A stretch of DNA of 64,000 nucleotides, from assembly GCA_905116865.2 (NCBI GenBank), contig CAJHNH020002455.1, positions 1 to 64,000 on the forward strand. The letters are read 5' to 3'. Source of the DNA: Candidula unifasciata (lineage: Eukaryota > Mollusca > Gastropoda > Stylommatophora > Geomitridae). Position numbers and translations under genes: made by a program. Below the pieces are notes generated by a model. The model searched no databases and was not told the origin of the DNA. It saw only the letters and a program-made list of their open reading frames with translations. Within the stretch, counting starts at the first letter, position 1. Every line of letters begins with the position of its first letter. Below are positions 1 to 10,561 of the stretch, piece after piece.

Positions 1-95
1 TGTACCGTGGAACTTTGTTTTTTAACCTCTATCCAGCTGTCACGGTTTGAAAGCAAAAAACCCAATATACAAATTTTGACTAAAATTCCTAGTTG

Positions 96-527
96 GGCTA
101 TCCTTCGAATAACGGGCACAAAAGATGGCGGTAACAAAAACATCCTAACAGAGTCTCAGTCACGAGTCCACTGTGCACTTCCGGCGACTTGATTTGCGGT
201 TTTCTGGTGACTACCGCCAAGAGTCCCCCATGCTGCTCACGTGGCATGGATTGGGGCTAAACTAGATGGCTAGGACTCATGAGCAGTAGCTTCCGCATTT
301 CCTGCAGCTTTGCTTGTTAAGTCCTAGCCTAGTTTAGTGGGGTACTCTTGACAGTGACAGTAGTCGCCCGAAAACCGCAAAGGGACCGCAAGTGGGCAAA
401 TGACACGTAATCCTAGTTTTCCCAGAATGTGCTCGTGACCGCAACTGCGCAAATGACACGTGACTGAGGCTCTGTTAGGATATTTTTGCGGCCGCCATCT
501 TTTGTGCCCGTTATTCGGAGGATAGCC
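96..527. mobile_element. MITE with ~40-bp terminal inverted repeats and foldback core
   Basis: The ends are inverted copies: GGCTATCCTTCGAATAACGG at the left and CCGTTATTCGGAGGATAGCC at the right, continuing through the AAGATGGCGG / CCGCCATCTT blocks. Flanks CCTAGTTG and TCTAGTTG match at 7 of 8, which suggests an 8-bp target duplication. The interior is itself partly self-complementary (a TAGATGGCTAGGACT / AGTCCTAGCCTA arm pair). No coding capacity. The 8-bp duplication points to an hAT-like mobiliser, by inference. Confidence 0.85.
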
Positions 528-1700
528 TCTAGTTGTCTGCATGTGAAACATGGATAACCTGCAGTCAGGCTGGGATACATCTGAGGACAGTTAAAATTAA
601 ATATGTAGTTTTTAAAGCAAATACAACAGACAGACAAAAATAGTATGACAGCAGACCTCAAAAAAAAAAAACAGCTGACTGATACAGATGAGAGGGGAGA
701 AACTGAACAATACAAATGGGCTGCATGCAGAGCAGGAGAAACAGGATACAATGGCTCAACTGTATGGGGTGGAAACAGCAAGACAGTGAGCTGATCCTAC
801 TGTGGTTAGTAATGGTGAGGGCACACTTCATATCCTCAGCAAACAAACATTGTACTGATCGGTACTCAGAGAAGAAAAAGTAGAAAGATAGACGGACACA
901 CAATATAACATAATCAAAAACTATAGTTACCGTGTCGAGAATCCAAAAACTGTTGTGACACCAGCCATGGCCGTCTCAGAGCCCAGCAGACGGAATAATC
1001 AAGAATCAAGAGCAGACGGGAAGCTGTCACCTGACCGTCGAAGCCAGGGGCCAGTAGAATGCCAGCGTGCATTTTGTGAGGCCAAGTTGGTTTATTTTGG
1101 ATTTTACTGCCTGTCTCGGTGAGAGGAAGCTTGAAGTTGCCGGTTAGTCGAGACGCGTCGTTCAGTCTACCGTAGTATTTACTACAGATCCCTGTGGATC
1201 GTTGAAGGAGCTACAGAGTCGGTGCTTTGTCCCTCACTCTCTGCAGCTGACTAGCCGTATTGCGGAGATAGAGTAGTCACTACCAAGCCCATTAACCCTT
1301 GCATTTTCCCAGATACCACGTATTTTAGTGTGTACTAAAGATGCCATAGATTCACAACTACTTGATATAATCTCACAATATTTTGTATTTTTGCAAGAAA
1401 TTGAAGAAAGAATAAATTTCAAGAAAAACAAAAGATGTTTTTTTCTGTTTTGTATCATCTTTATGTGGCTGTACATTGGTGCAAAAAAAAAAAAAAAAAG
1501 GCAACTGAAAATCTTTTATCTGACAATATAGACTAAAAAAATGTCATATTTTCAAAAATATTTAACAAACATTTAATATGTGTGGTATTTTTGCAAAAAA
1601 TTGAAATAAGACCACATTTAAAGAGGAAAAAAATGCATTAACTGTGTCTGAAATAATCATCATGTGGCTGTATATTTATAATTATTTTTTTTTCCGGGAC
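528..1700. other. Intergenic, no gene recognised
   Basis: Only A-rich runs and an imperfect direct duplication were seen: the 1378-1480 segment (ends ATGTGGCTGTACATT) recurs at 1582-1675 (ATGTGGCTGTATATT). Short open frames here have no recognisable family. Confidence 0.5.
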
Positions 1701-1708
1701 CTGACTGA

Positions 1709-1905
1709 CTGACTGACTTTCTACCCCACCAGGACATCACACAAGCGACAAACACCCGATGACACAAAGTTCCACCATGTGGATGAGGATCGCCGTGGAG
1801 AAGTCTCATAAACCGCGTTCAGACAATTGGCCATATTTATGGTCTGCCTATATTGCGGCCCCTGGCAAAAGCCAGGTTGGGGCTTCAAATAACAAAAAAA
1901 AAAAA
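1709..1905 (+). repeat. Interspersed short element, family B, copy 1
   Basis: Begins GACTGACTTTCTACCCCACC, contains CACCATGTGGATGAGGATC and TATTGCGGCCCCTGGCAAAA, and ends in a long A run. Near-identical copies lie at 45655 (+), 23861 (+, truncated) and 41490 (-). No B box is obvious, so the class is unsettled; the A tail suggests retroposition. Confidence 0.75.
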
Positions 1906-2063
1906 AAAAAATGTCATCCTAAGGACGAAACTGGATAATGATTCCGGGACCTCTCCACTTACAACGCTAAAATAAAAAGGAGATAAACGCTGTTCGAGGT
2001 TTGTATTTTTGTGTGTTGTCTTTCTCTTTGATTTCCTTTACCACAATCTTTGCGTTTATAGGC

Positions 2064-2123
2064 ACAACGTTAAGACCCCCCCCCCCTCCCCAACCAACCC
2101 ACCCACACACACACACACACACA

Positions 2124-2164
<41 letters not shown>

Positions 2165-2172
2165 ACACACAG
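2064..2172. repeat. Poly-C and (AC)n microsatellite
   Basis: A C-rich run followed by about 30 AC dinucleotides. Explains the Cys-Val and His-Thr-His frames on both strands. Confidence 0.95.
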
Positions 2173-2225
2173 GGAGATAAACACTGTTGGATTTATGTTT
2201 TTGTGTGTGTTGTCTTTCTTTCCTA

Positions 2226-2600
2226 AAGGGAGCTGCATCGTCTCGAGGCATTGAGTCTGCCAGTAAGGACTGGGATTTTTTTCACGCGGACTTGGACTTA
2301 TAGTAATTCCCCCTGGTCTCTTGGTAGTGAGATCGGACGCCTGTGTGCATTGTTGAGCATGTAGGAAAAAAGTTCATTGGCAGTTAGAAATCGAAAAGGG
2401 TAGCCTAACGGTGCTGGCCGGACAAAATGTGGAGTTGAAAATCGACCCAAAGTATTTCAGGAACCCTCGCCGGTGCTACAGAGCCTGTGCACTATGCTGA
2501 GCCTTTTCGGACTCGGACTTGAGTTAGAAGAACGGAGCACTTATGGGTTGCTGCCCGTTTGCCATGATGTTGGTCCGTGGTTTAAAACCTCAGACCTATC
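2226..2600 (+). repeat. tRNA-headed SINE, family A, copy 1
   Basis: Shares the body GGCTGGGATTTTTTCACG...CTTGG, the CTCGCCGGTGCT block and GCCATGATGTTG with copies at 5337 (+) and 21818 (-). The other copies show a tRNA-like head; here it is degraded. Confidence 0.75.
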
Positions 2601-2856
2601 TTTTAAAAGTGACTCCTCCATCTGTGACTGACAACGAATCTGCCCCAATTATGGGACGTAATTGTTGTTTGATTGCCCCACCCCTGCTATCGCTGGGGCC
2701 CTAAATTTAACCTACGAGCTAACCATGGTTTACAGAACTTGCGCCTCGGCGTTTCGCATCTGAACTGTAGCACTTTTTGTCGCCTGTTGTTTATCGCTCA
2801 TTGTGCGGTACAGGCCGGGCAAAACACCAGTCAAAATAGCATTATAATAGCATTGA

Positions 2857-3400
2857 GTGTCATTAACTGTCATAACATCAGATGGAAGATGCATAACTGA
2901 AAAAAGAAACAGAATTGGACAGGCAAAAACTGCACTTTATGAAATGAAAAACATCTTGTGCAATATATCCTTGTCATTGAGAGTTAGAAAAAGAATTCTT
3001 GCTTGCTACATACATCCAGTTTTAACATATGCTGTGAATCCTGGACAATCGGTTGGCAGGCCAAACAATTTTTAGAGGCCTCAGAGATGTCGTTTTACAG
3101 AAGAATGCTTAGAATACCCAGGACAGCCAAAAAAGAGCAACCAAGAGGTTTTGAAAGAAGCGGAAGCCCGAAGACAACTTAACACAGACATTAGAAGGAG
3201 ACAGTCATCATTTTTCGGCCATGTTATGAGAAGAGGGAAAATAGAACATGTTGTGACCACTGGAAAGATCTGTGAAAGGAGGAATAGAGAAAGACAGCGA
3301 GAGAAGATGCTTGACAGTCTTGTTGCAGGAGATCGCAGATTATGGAGAGGCATGATCGCCCACGCCAGTCGGCAAGGCACCTAATGATGATGATGATGTC
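2857..3400 (+). pseudogene. Non-LTR retrotransposon 3' end (reverse transcriptase C-terminus)
   Basis: Broken frames read RNRIGQAKTALYEMKNIL and, after a shift, QSSFFGHVMRRGKIEHVVTT, then GDRRLWRGMIAHASRQGT and a stop, followed by a TGATGATGATG tail. This is the C-terminal region common in endonuclease/RT-class LINEs of invertebrates. 5'-truncated, with stops and frameshifts; dead. Confidence 0.8.
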
Positions 3401-3539
3401 ATAACTGCATTTAAACGTTAGAGTACTCAAATTAAATTAATCGCAATAGCCTCTTCAGAGACATTATTATGGAAGGACTTTATAATTAAATTAAGTCAAT
3501 GAATTATACAGTTACATTAAACTGAATTATTCCTCTAGT

Positions 3540-3690
3540 TTTCAGTAGTGTGCCATTGCTTACTGGATGGTCGGCTTTCTTGATACCACTGTCGAAACCA
3601 ACGAAAGGCGCATGGCCCACAGCTGGGATCGAACCCGGCATTACGAAGCGCGTGCGCCACGCCTTAGCCACAGACGCCGACGATTTTAAA
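3540..3690 (-). repeat. tRNA-derived SINE head
   Basis: On the minus strand it carries an A-box-like TGGCTAAGGCGTGG and a perfect B box GGGTTCGATCCC, spaced as in a tRNA. The acceptor stem does not pair like a functional tRNA, so it is a SINE and not a gene. Confidence 0.75.
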
Positions 3691-3842
3691 AGTAAAAAAG
3701 CTTATCTATATATACACAAGATGGCAACTGAGAAATGGGAGAAGGTTGCCACAACTAAAACATTTATCTAAAGAATACTTGCATTATTCTTATCACTGCG
3801 GTAATATAGCAGAAATGTAGACTGTGATCAATTCATGAATTT

Positions 3843-3984
3843 AACTCTTTGAGTCCCAGGGGATTTAGCATCAGAGGCCCAAGGGGTTGTCAAAAGAGAT
3901 GTAAAATCGGCGCATCTTGCGTTCATTGGACCTATAAGCGGGAACCTATGAACGTTTGATGCGTTCCTTGGGACTCAAAGAGTT
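3843..3984. mobile_element. 142-bp MITE, copy 1, 16-bp TIRs
   Basis: Perfect inverted ends AACTCTTTGAGTCCCA / TGGGACTCAAAGAGTT. A TTAA overlaps the left end. A second copy lies at 18529-18670 with the shared core AAATCGGCGCATCTTGCGTT. Confidence 0.85.
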
Positions 3985-4179
3985 CAGGCCCTTTCAAATC
4001 ATATGTCGAATAAGTCGTATTTAACTGTAGCACACAGTTTGATATGACATTGATATTGCTGGAGAAAATGAACTGGAGAATGAAAAAACACTCTCTTTAA
4101 AAAAAAAAATCAGCTTACAAAATGTTGATAGTTATCAATCAAGAAAAAAAAAAAAGAACACATTATAATAAAAAGACAG

Positions 4180-4690
4180 GGAAAGGATAAACTCTGGCCA
4201 CATAAAAGACAATAATATGAAAATCAAACGAACGGAAACATAAGTACTTATCTCTATCTCGAAACACCAAGATCAAAATATATAAAACGTTGGTAAGGCG
4301 AGGCGTTTTAAATTTGGAGCACAACTAAGAGATGCAAGCTTACTACAAATTTTCAAAAAACAGTATTACGAAGAATCTTTGGACCTACCAAAGATGTAAA
4401 CAGCGGGGAATGGGGAGTGAGAAGCAACAACGAAATTCATGTGTTTAAATCGCCATTGATCATTGGCAACATGAGAGCTAAGTTGAAATGACTGAATATA
4501 TTGAATGTCAGATAACAGAGAGGTAAAAACTGTATACACAAGGGAGATGAATGGTCGTAGACCACGATGCACACCAAGAAGACGATGAAGAGATAATGTC
4601 CACAGACCTGCAAACACTTGGTGTCACCAACTGGAAAGAGAGGGCCAGCCAGAGGGATGAATGAATGAAGGCCAGTGATATCTGCAGCAA
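4180..4690 (+). pseudogene. Degenerate non-LTR retrotransposon 3' fragment
   Basis: Frame fragments read SRNTKIKIYKTLVRRG, then a segment resembling RRIFGPTKDVNSGEWGVRSN, a pattern of RT C-terminal regions in invertebrate LINEs. Many stops. Confidence 0.6.
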
Positions 4691-4839
4691 TGAACCACAA
4701 GACAGTTTGGATAATTAGTGTTCCTAGGAGAAAACAGGTGACACATAATGGATAATGTATGGTTTTTAACTAAATATATCCGGGGAAGAGGGGTGGGGTT
4801 GCGGTAGCAAGTATTAGATGCGATTCTTGCTGAACGATA

Positions 4840-5062
4840 AGACGCAAGAAATCATGAATAAGAACAGTGTCCATTGGATGGGGTCAGCATCAAGCCGGCC
4901 ACCTTTACTTCCCAGGACTGACCCGGTACCCACTCAAAGGTTGGGTCGACCTGTGAGCCAAGGTCATTTTTAGAAAAAGTCCGGCTCCACCATGGAGCGA
5001 ACCCACGACCTTCCGGTCCGCACGCGAGCGTCTAGCGGCTTAGACCCACTATGCTCCAACCT
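4840..5062 (-). repeat. tRNA-derived SINE
   Basis: The minus-strand head at 5062 has AGTGGGTCTAAGCCGCTAG and B-box-like GTGGGTTCGCTCC. The body holds the TGGGTCGACC and GGTACC blocks shared with the elements at 25128, 44161 and 63078. Confidence 0.75.
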
Positions 5063-5149
5063 AAACAAGCAAGCATATCATAAATGGCGACGAATTAATT
5101 AAAACTTTAATGAAATAAGAAGAGTTAGACCATAAGGAGCAGATATCGC

Positions 5150-5285
5150 AGCGTAGCTGGCAACCACAACACATCACGCTAACCTATCTTTAAAGGATGA
5201 ACTGAAGCAGAATAAGAAAATGTCAACCAGAACTTTCCACCAGAGTGTACAGCTGGTGAACGCGAAGAAGAAGAAGAAGTACCAG
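5150..5285 (+). repeat. SINE with (GAA)n tail, fragment
   Basis: Contains CAGAACTTTCCACC...ACAGCTGGTGAACGCGAAG, then GAAGAAGAAG. The same 3' block recurs before other GAA runs in the window. Confidence 0.65.
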
Positions 5286-5336
5286 TAAAAAGCAATTATT
5301 CATTATTCGTACGCCTCTACCGGTTATTCTAATACT

Positions 5337-5735
5337 TAGGGGGTTGCGTGGTCTCGAATATGGTGTCCGCCTCGAGTTCTAGAGGTTCCCGTTTCCATCC
5401 CGGTAAGGGCTGGGATTTTTTCACGTGGACTTGGACTTCAAGTACTCCCCCCTGGGCTCTGGGTAGCGAGATTGGACACCCGTGTGCACTGTTGCGCACG
5501 TAAAAATCCTTTGTCAGTTGGATCCGAAAAGAGTGGCCTAACTGTGCTGCCCAGGCAAAAATTTAGAGTTAAAAATCTACCCAAAGTTTTTCAGGATCCT
5601 CGCCGGTGCTTCAGAGCCTGCGCACTGTGCTGAGCTTCTTCGAACTCGGACTTGAGTTAGTAAAAGTCGGAGCAATTATGGCTTACCTCCCGTGTGCCAT
5701 GATGTTGATCCGTTGTTTAAGCCTCAAAACACTTA
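5337..5735 (+). repeat. tRNA-headed SINE, family A, copy 2
   Basis: The best-preserved copy. The head TGGTCTCGAATATGGTGTCC has A-box character, followed by a B-box-like GGTTCCCGTTTCCATCCC, then the shared body. Its 3' end is interrupted by the Tigger-like element starting near 5737. Confidence 0.78.
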
Positions 5736-5736
5736 T

Positions 5737-6490
5737 ACAGTGGAAACTTGGAAAATTCGTTCCAGAATCATCCTCGTTATGCGAAACAATTGTTCTCATA
5801 ATAGATTAATGAAAAATACGATAATGCGTTCCATGTCGAAAAAAAAAAACACTCCATGTCGAAAAAAAAAAAAAAACACTCACAAAATGCTATGTATAAC
5901 GTTTATGCCACACTTTCAGCATTTCTCTACAACGCTCATAGCCAATTCCTTATTAGGGTGATGCTTTTCGTAAGATGCAAGAGTTTGCCAGAAGATTTCT
6001 CTTATTTGCTTTTCTGTTACCTACTCCTCCCCCTCTGACAAACTTTCCTCCGAAATTTCTTGCTGTGAAACACAATGCAACTCCATAAGCCATAAGCTCT
6101 TGGGTGGTCAGCTCTTGGCTGTGCTCTTACACAAGCTCTTCGATATCACTGTTATCCACCTACAATCCCATGATAGTGGCAAAAGACACAATCTCGTTGA
6201 CTACAGGTTTCACAGTTACTGTTTCGAACTCCTCAAAATCACAAATCGACAACGCTCTCCGGCCAAAGCTTCTTCCAAGCAGAAGTTAGGGCTCTCTTGG
6301 TAACCCCTTCCCCCGCCTTGTCGATCATCTTGAGCAAGGCAACGATGTGAAAGTGATTTTTCCAAAACTCTTTGAGAGTAAGGTTGGTCCCTTCAGGCAC
6401 CTGAAAACAATGCTCGAAGAGTGCTTTAGTGTAGAGCTTCTTAAAGTTAGAAATAACCTGCTGGTCCATGGGGTGGAGCACGGCCATCTT
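5737..6490 (-). pseudogene. Tigger/pogo-type transposase remnant
   Basis: The minus-strand frame from 6487 reads HPMDQQVISNFKKLYTKAL, then LKEFWKNHFHIV and ALTSAWKKLWPESVVDL, the classic C-terminal DDE region of Tigger transposases. After a frameshift near 6239 the homology continues as PVVNEIVSFATIMGL and HSQELTTQELMAYG. The element end near 5737 reads ACAGTGGAAACTTGG, like a Tigger terminal repeat. The 5' part is absent, so it is inactive. Confidence 0.87.
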
Positions 6491-6599
6491 TAGCTATAAA
6501 TAAGTTAAAGCCGGATGTGGGTGGAGTAACGGAGTGGTGTATGCGTGTGTGTATGTATCACGTATGTCTGTATATGAGTTCGCATGAATGAGAATGTAG

Positions 6600-7435
6600 G
6601 AGTATTATAAATGCACTGGATCGCAAATTACTCCTCCCCTCGCCGCTTCACGGCCGAAATGGTCGATAATGATGACAAAACGCAAATGCACCGGATCGCA
6701 AATTATTCCTCCCCGCGCCGCTTAACAGCAGAAGTGCTTGATGATGATGATGACAAATGATGATCAAAACATTAAATGCACGACGCTTATCGCAAATATT
6801 CCTGATGACAAGATCCAGATTACACCCACGATGCTTAACGGCAGAAGTGGTTGATGATGATGATGACAAAACACAAAAGCACTGATCAAAGATTATTCTC
6901 CCTACGACACTTAACAGCAGAAGTGATTGATGATCATGATGAGATTGATGATGATCGCAACTGGATATTATCTTCTCCACGACGCTTAACGGCAGAAGTG
7001 GTTGATGTTGATGAAGATGACAAAACACAAAAGCACAGGATCGCAGATTATTCCTCCCCACGTCACTTAACAGCAGAGGTGATTGATGATCATGATGAGA
7101 TTGATGATGATGACAAAAAACAAATGCACTGGATCGCAAATTATTCTCCTCACGACGCTTGACGACAGAAGTGGTTGATGTTGATGAAGATGACAAAACA
7201 ACAATCGCAAATTACCCCCCCCCCTCTCCACGGCGCTTAACGACAGAATTGGTTGATGATGATGATGATGATGACAAAACTCAAATGCACTGGATCGCAA
7301 ATTATTCCTCCCCACGTCGCTTAACAGCAGAGGTGATTGATGATGATGATGACGATGATGATGATGATGACAAAACACAAATGCACTGGATCGCAAATTA
7401 TTCTCCTCACGACGCTTTCACCGCAGGAAAGAGTC
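6600..7435. repeat. ~78-bp tandem array with embedded (GAT)n
   Basis: About ten imperfect units of GGATCGCAAATTATTCCTCC...CGCTTAACAGCAGAAGTG, then GATGATGATGATGACAAAAC. Internal GAT runs vary in number. The His/Ser-rich and Asp-rich frames on both strands are products of the array. Confidence 0.9.
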
Positions 7436-7439
7436 AGAG

Positions 7440-8450
7440 GCTGAAAAGGGGAAAATCGTGGATGGCTCAAGCAGAAAACACCATAAGACAAGAAGGCATA
7501 CTGGAAAACATTGGGCTAGGAGAGGAGTGGGTCAGAGTACCAGCGGACAAGTCTGACCATCGCAGAGCTGCAGTTAACGCCCCCACCTCCATTCTCATGC
7601 TAGATGTTGTGGTGTCGTACGCTAGGCTGTCTTGCACTAAAGATTTTCTTTTGGCTTTTGCTAAGAACCCCCAAAACACTTCTCTTTCCTTTCAACACCT
7701 AACCATCTGTATAGATAATCATATCACCTGGGCATGAATTGTCGTGAATCAACTGTTGAACTTCCACCCCCGTAGCACCCGGCCCAATGTGATCATAACC
7801 CTACACAGGTCAGACTTTTCCGCTGGTACGCTGACCCACTCCTCTCCTAGCCCAATGTTCTCCAGTATGTCTGCTTGTCTTATGGTGAACCAATCTTTAG
7901 TGCAAGACAGCCTAGCGCACACCACAACATCTAGCATGAGAATAGAGGTGGGGGCGGTAACTGCAGCTCTGCGATGGCTAGAGAACAAGATGCATACACA
8001 TGTCTTAATTGTAACAGACTGAAAGCATGCTGAGAAAGTTGAAGACACTGATGCTTCGAGCATAGTGGCAAGCTTCAGTGGGAAGGTCAAGGGAAGTGAG
8101 CATACTTTGGATCTTTTTACAGATCGCCGTGGTTGGTAATGAGCAGGCAGATAGATTGGCTGGATCTGCACTGGGTCGTGAATTGATACATGACAAGGCA
8201 GATGTGGTCAAGGCCCTTTAAGAACAACTCACAGAATCAGTAGAGATAGAAGATTATCATGGGCTAGAGAGAATGAGGCATCTAGGTGTAACAGAGGTTC
8301 TGGCCGGCTCACTACACTCAGAGGAAAGGCAAGATAGAAATATAACCAGATTGCTATGGTACCATCAGTATTGGAACTCTGCGCTGGTTGCTGAAGATGA
8401 GGACGGAGCATACATGGAAATGCCCCAAGTGCTGTGATGTCAATTCATGA
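7440..8450. pseudogene. Rearranged non-LTR retrotransposon RNase H / C-terminal remnants
   Basis: + strand 7900-8450 reads SSMRIEVGAVTAALRW and THVLIVTD, then NEQADRLAG-like sequence with stops: an RNase H domain. 7486-7660 carries the same domain inverted (minus strand TSSMRMEVGALTAALRW). The 3' end near 8400-8440 resembles the WxCPxCCDV tail seen in other copies here. Confidence 0.8.
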
Positions 8451-8875
8451 CTCAACTCAACCCTGCGGGTTATAATTGAGATATATACTGTTAACGAGCT
8501 CTCAGCATATACATATTTGTTATTTTAAATGTATAAGTCATATAATTATTTAAATGACCAAAATATAGGTGATTGCAGTGAAAGGTAACTCTGTTGTGTT
8601 TACTGCCCTTGTTGCTAGGTATCAGAGTTAATATCTGACAAGATGGCGGCAGAAGATCGAGGACCGTGTTGACAATTTGGCATTTTGGCAGACAAATGGT
8701 AAATTGCAAACATTATGTGTGCAGTTGTCAAGAGTTTGTTGTTTAAATATTTTCCTCCTGTATAGAACAGGAACGCAAAATGTGTATTTTCTATTGATAG
8801 ATATCTTCATCAACATAGTACAAGTACAACTGTAACTCCTGAACTCTTTTCACGTTCTTTTTTCCTTTCGGACTG
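8450..8875. other. Intergenic, nothing recognised
   Basis: AT-rich unique sequence. No conserved open frame, repeat or RNA signal seen. Confidence 0.5.
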
Positions 8876-8882
8876 AGACTTC

Positions 8883-9635
8883 GGCTATCCTCTGACTAAC
8901 GGTCGGTAAAGATGGTGGCCGCAAAATATCCTTTCGAGCCACGGTCACGTGTCAGTTGCGCACTAGCGGTCACGAGCACATCGCAGAAAAACTAGGATTA
9001 GTGTCTGTTGACAATTCCGAGAAACGGAACAAACCACTGAGTTAAACTCGCCTCCAAGAGTCTCCCCCGCGCCGCTACGCGCGGCCTGGGCTAAACTAGA
9101 TGGCTGGGACCCACGAGCAGCAGCTTCTGCATCTCCTGCAGCTTTGCTCGTGAGTCCTAGCCATCTAATTTAGCCCCAAGCCACGCCAAGTGAGCCGCGT
9201 GGGAGCTACTCTCAGCGCTGGCGGTAGTCGCCCGAAAACCGCAAATTAAGTCTCCGGAAGTTCGCAATTGATACGTGACTGAGGCCCTGTTTTTTGCCTG
9301 TTATTCGGAGGATAGCCAGTCTGTAGATGCTACTAAAAAGAAAGCTGCGTTACCAATGCTGTACGAGCCGCGCCTTGTTCCGATCGTACTTAGCCGAGTT
9401 TCAATGGCGTAACAGCCACAAACAGCAGATTTTCTAGCACTATTTAGAACGTCTGTGCCATAATTTCCAGATATAAAGGCATACAATTATCGGGAAGTAG
9501 TCGATTGGACATAAACTTTTTTCCCGTTCCTTATTAGTTTTGACTTCAATTTTTTAATGTTTACAACGCGTGACTGTGGCCCAAAAGGATATTTTGCGGC
9601 CACCATCTTTACCGACCGCTTGTCAGAGGATAGCC
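8883..9635. mobile_element. Composite long-TIR MITE, relative of the 96-527 element
   Basis: Ends GGCTATCCTCTGAC and GTCAGAGGATAGCC continue as inverted repeats for about 68 bp with few mismatches (GGTCGGTAAAGATGGTGGCC / GGCCACCATCTTTACCGACC). AGACTT borders both ends, a partial target duplication. A second right-end sequence (TTATTCGGAGGATAGCC) lies inside at 9300-9316, so the element is a composite or nested copy. Confidence 0.82.
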
Positions 9636-9737
9636 CAGACTTGTGTGACTGTCTCCACATTGTCAGATTGATCATCAGTTAAGCAAGTGAAGGACACTGT
9701 TCTCGTTCATGGTACAGCCAGCAAATGCTTCTAGACC

Positions 9738-9860
9738 AGTGTTTTCCAACTTTCTTGTGCCATGGCACACCTAAGCTTTTCTAAAATTCTTATGGTCCCT
9801 ACGTAACTTAAACTCTGGACGAGTCCATTTTCGAATTGCACCCCCCCCCCCCCTTTTCCA
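9738..9860 (+). mobile_element. hAT-like terminal fragment
   Basis: CCAGTGTTTTCCAACTTTCTTGTGCCATGG is like hAT terminal regions (shown here only as a half element). It ends at a C run; no right terminus was found. Confidence 0.45.
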
Positions 9861-9894
9861 AATAATTAAATTGCCCGTGGGGCATGGGCCAATA

Positions 9895-10085
9895 TTTCGT
9901 ATAGATCAATCAGCATTTAGTGGAACATCACAGCAGGTGGCTTTTACTTCCCTTGATATTTTCTGTTATATAATTTATGCTGGGTCAACCTAGGAACCCA
10001 GATAAATTATAAAATGACACTCTGTGGGGATTAGAACCCACGATAACCAGGTTGGCAAGCAAGTGGGATAGCCACTGGTATTTTA
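9895..10085 (-). repeat. tRNA-derived SINE
   Basis: The minus-strand head has CAGTGGCTATCCCACTTGC and B-box-like GGGTTCTAATCCCC. The body shares GGGTCAACCTAGG and the ACTTCCC block with other SINEs in the window. Confidence 0.65.
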
Positions 10086-10339
10086 CAACTATTTCTATGA
10101 TGACATTTATGTTTAAAAATCCTGTGGTAGTTTTTCAAATGAGTGTCTTAAAAGTACATTTTGCCACAGAAATGATGCCTGTTCTACACATGTGTACTTC
10201 ATTTTAAGTGTTATGTTGCAGGGATTTAATGCTATTAAGGCATTTTTAGTCACCTTATTGTTGACTGTAATCCTAATTTTTGTCTACATACATTAAAACT
10301 TTGTTAAGAAAAAAAAAATATGTTGGATCTTCATGCAAT

Positions 10340-10560
10340 CTTTTTTTTTTTTTCTCCCTGTTACCATCCACTTGCTGTGAACTCTAATGAAAAATTCTTT
10401 TTGTTTGTCCACTTCTGGACTGGGGTCTTATAATAGAGCTTGTGGTTTGTGTGCACATTCATTTGTCAGATTTAGCTTACCTGTATGCAGACTCTTGGTT
10501 GCTCACCTCTCAGGCTGATGCACTTTGAATTTGAAGGAAATAGGACTTAATCAGTGACCT
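10340..10560 (-). repeat. (GAA)-tail SINE, degraded copy
   Basis: TTTGTCCACTTCTGGACTGG and GTATGCAGACTCTTGGTTGC are shared with copies at 30335, 34400 and 52450. The tail is eroded. Confidence 0.5.
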
Positions 10561-10561
10561 A

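Noticed and set aside
3560..3690. tRNA gene on the minus strand
   Set aside because: Good A and B boxes, but the cloverleaf stems do not close and the sequence continues into a SINE body.
6648..7396. His/Ser-rich and Asp-rich frames of 100-180 codons
   Set aside because: Products of the ~78-bp array with GAT runs; both strands are open for the same reason.
7744..8022. A possible host gene with 92 codons
   Set aside because: RNase H motif TSSMRIEVGAVTAALRW identifies it as retrotransposon sequence; stops follow.
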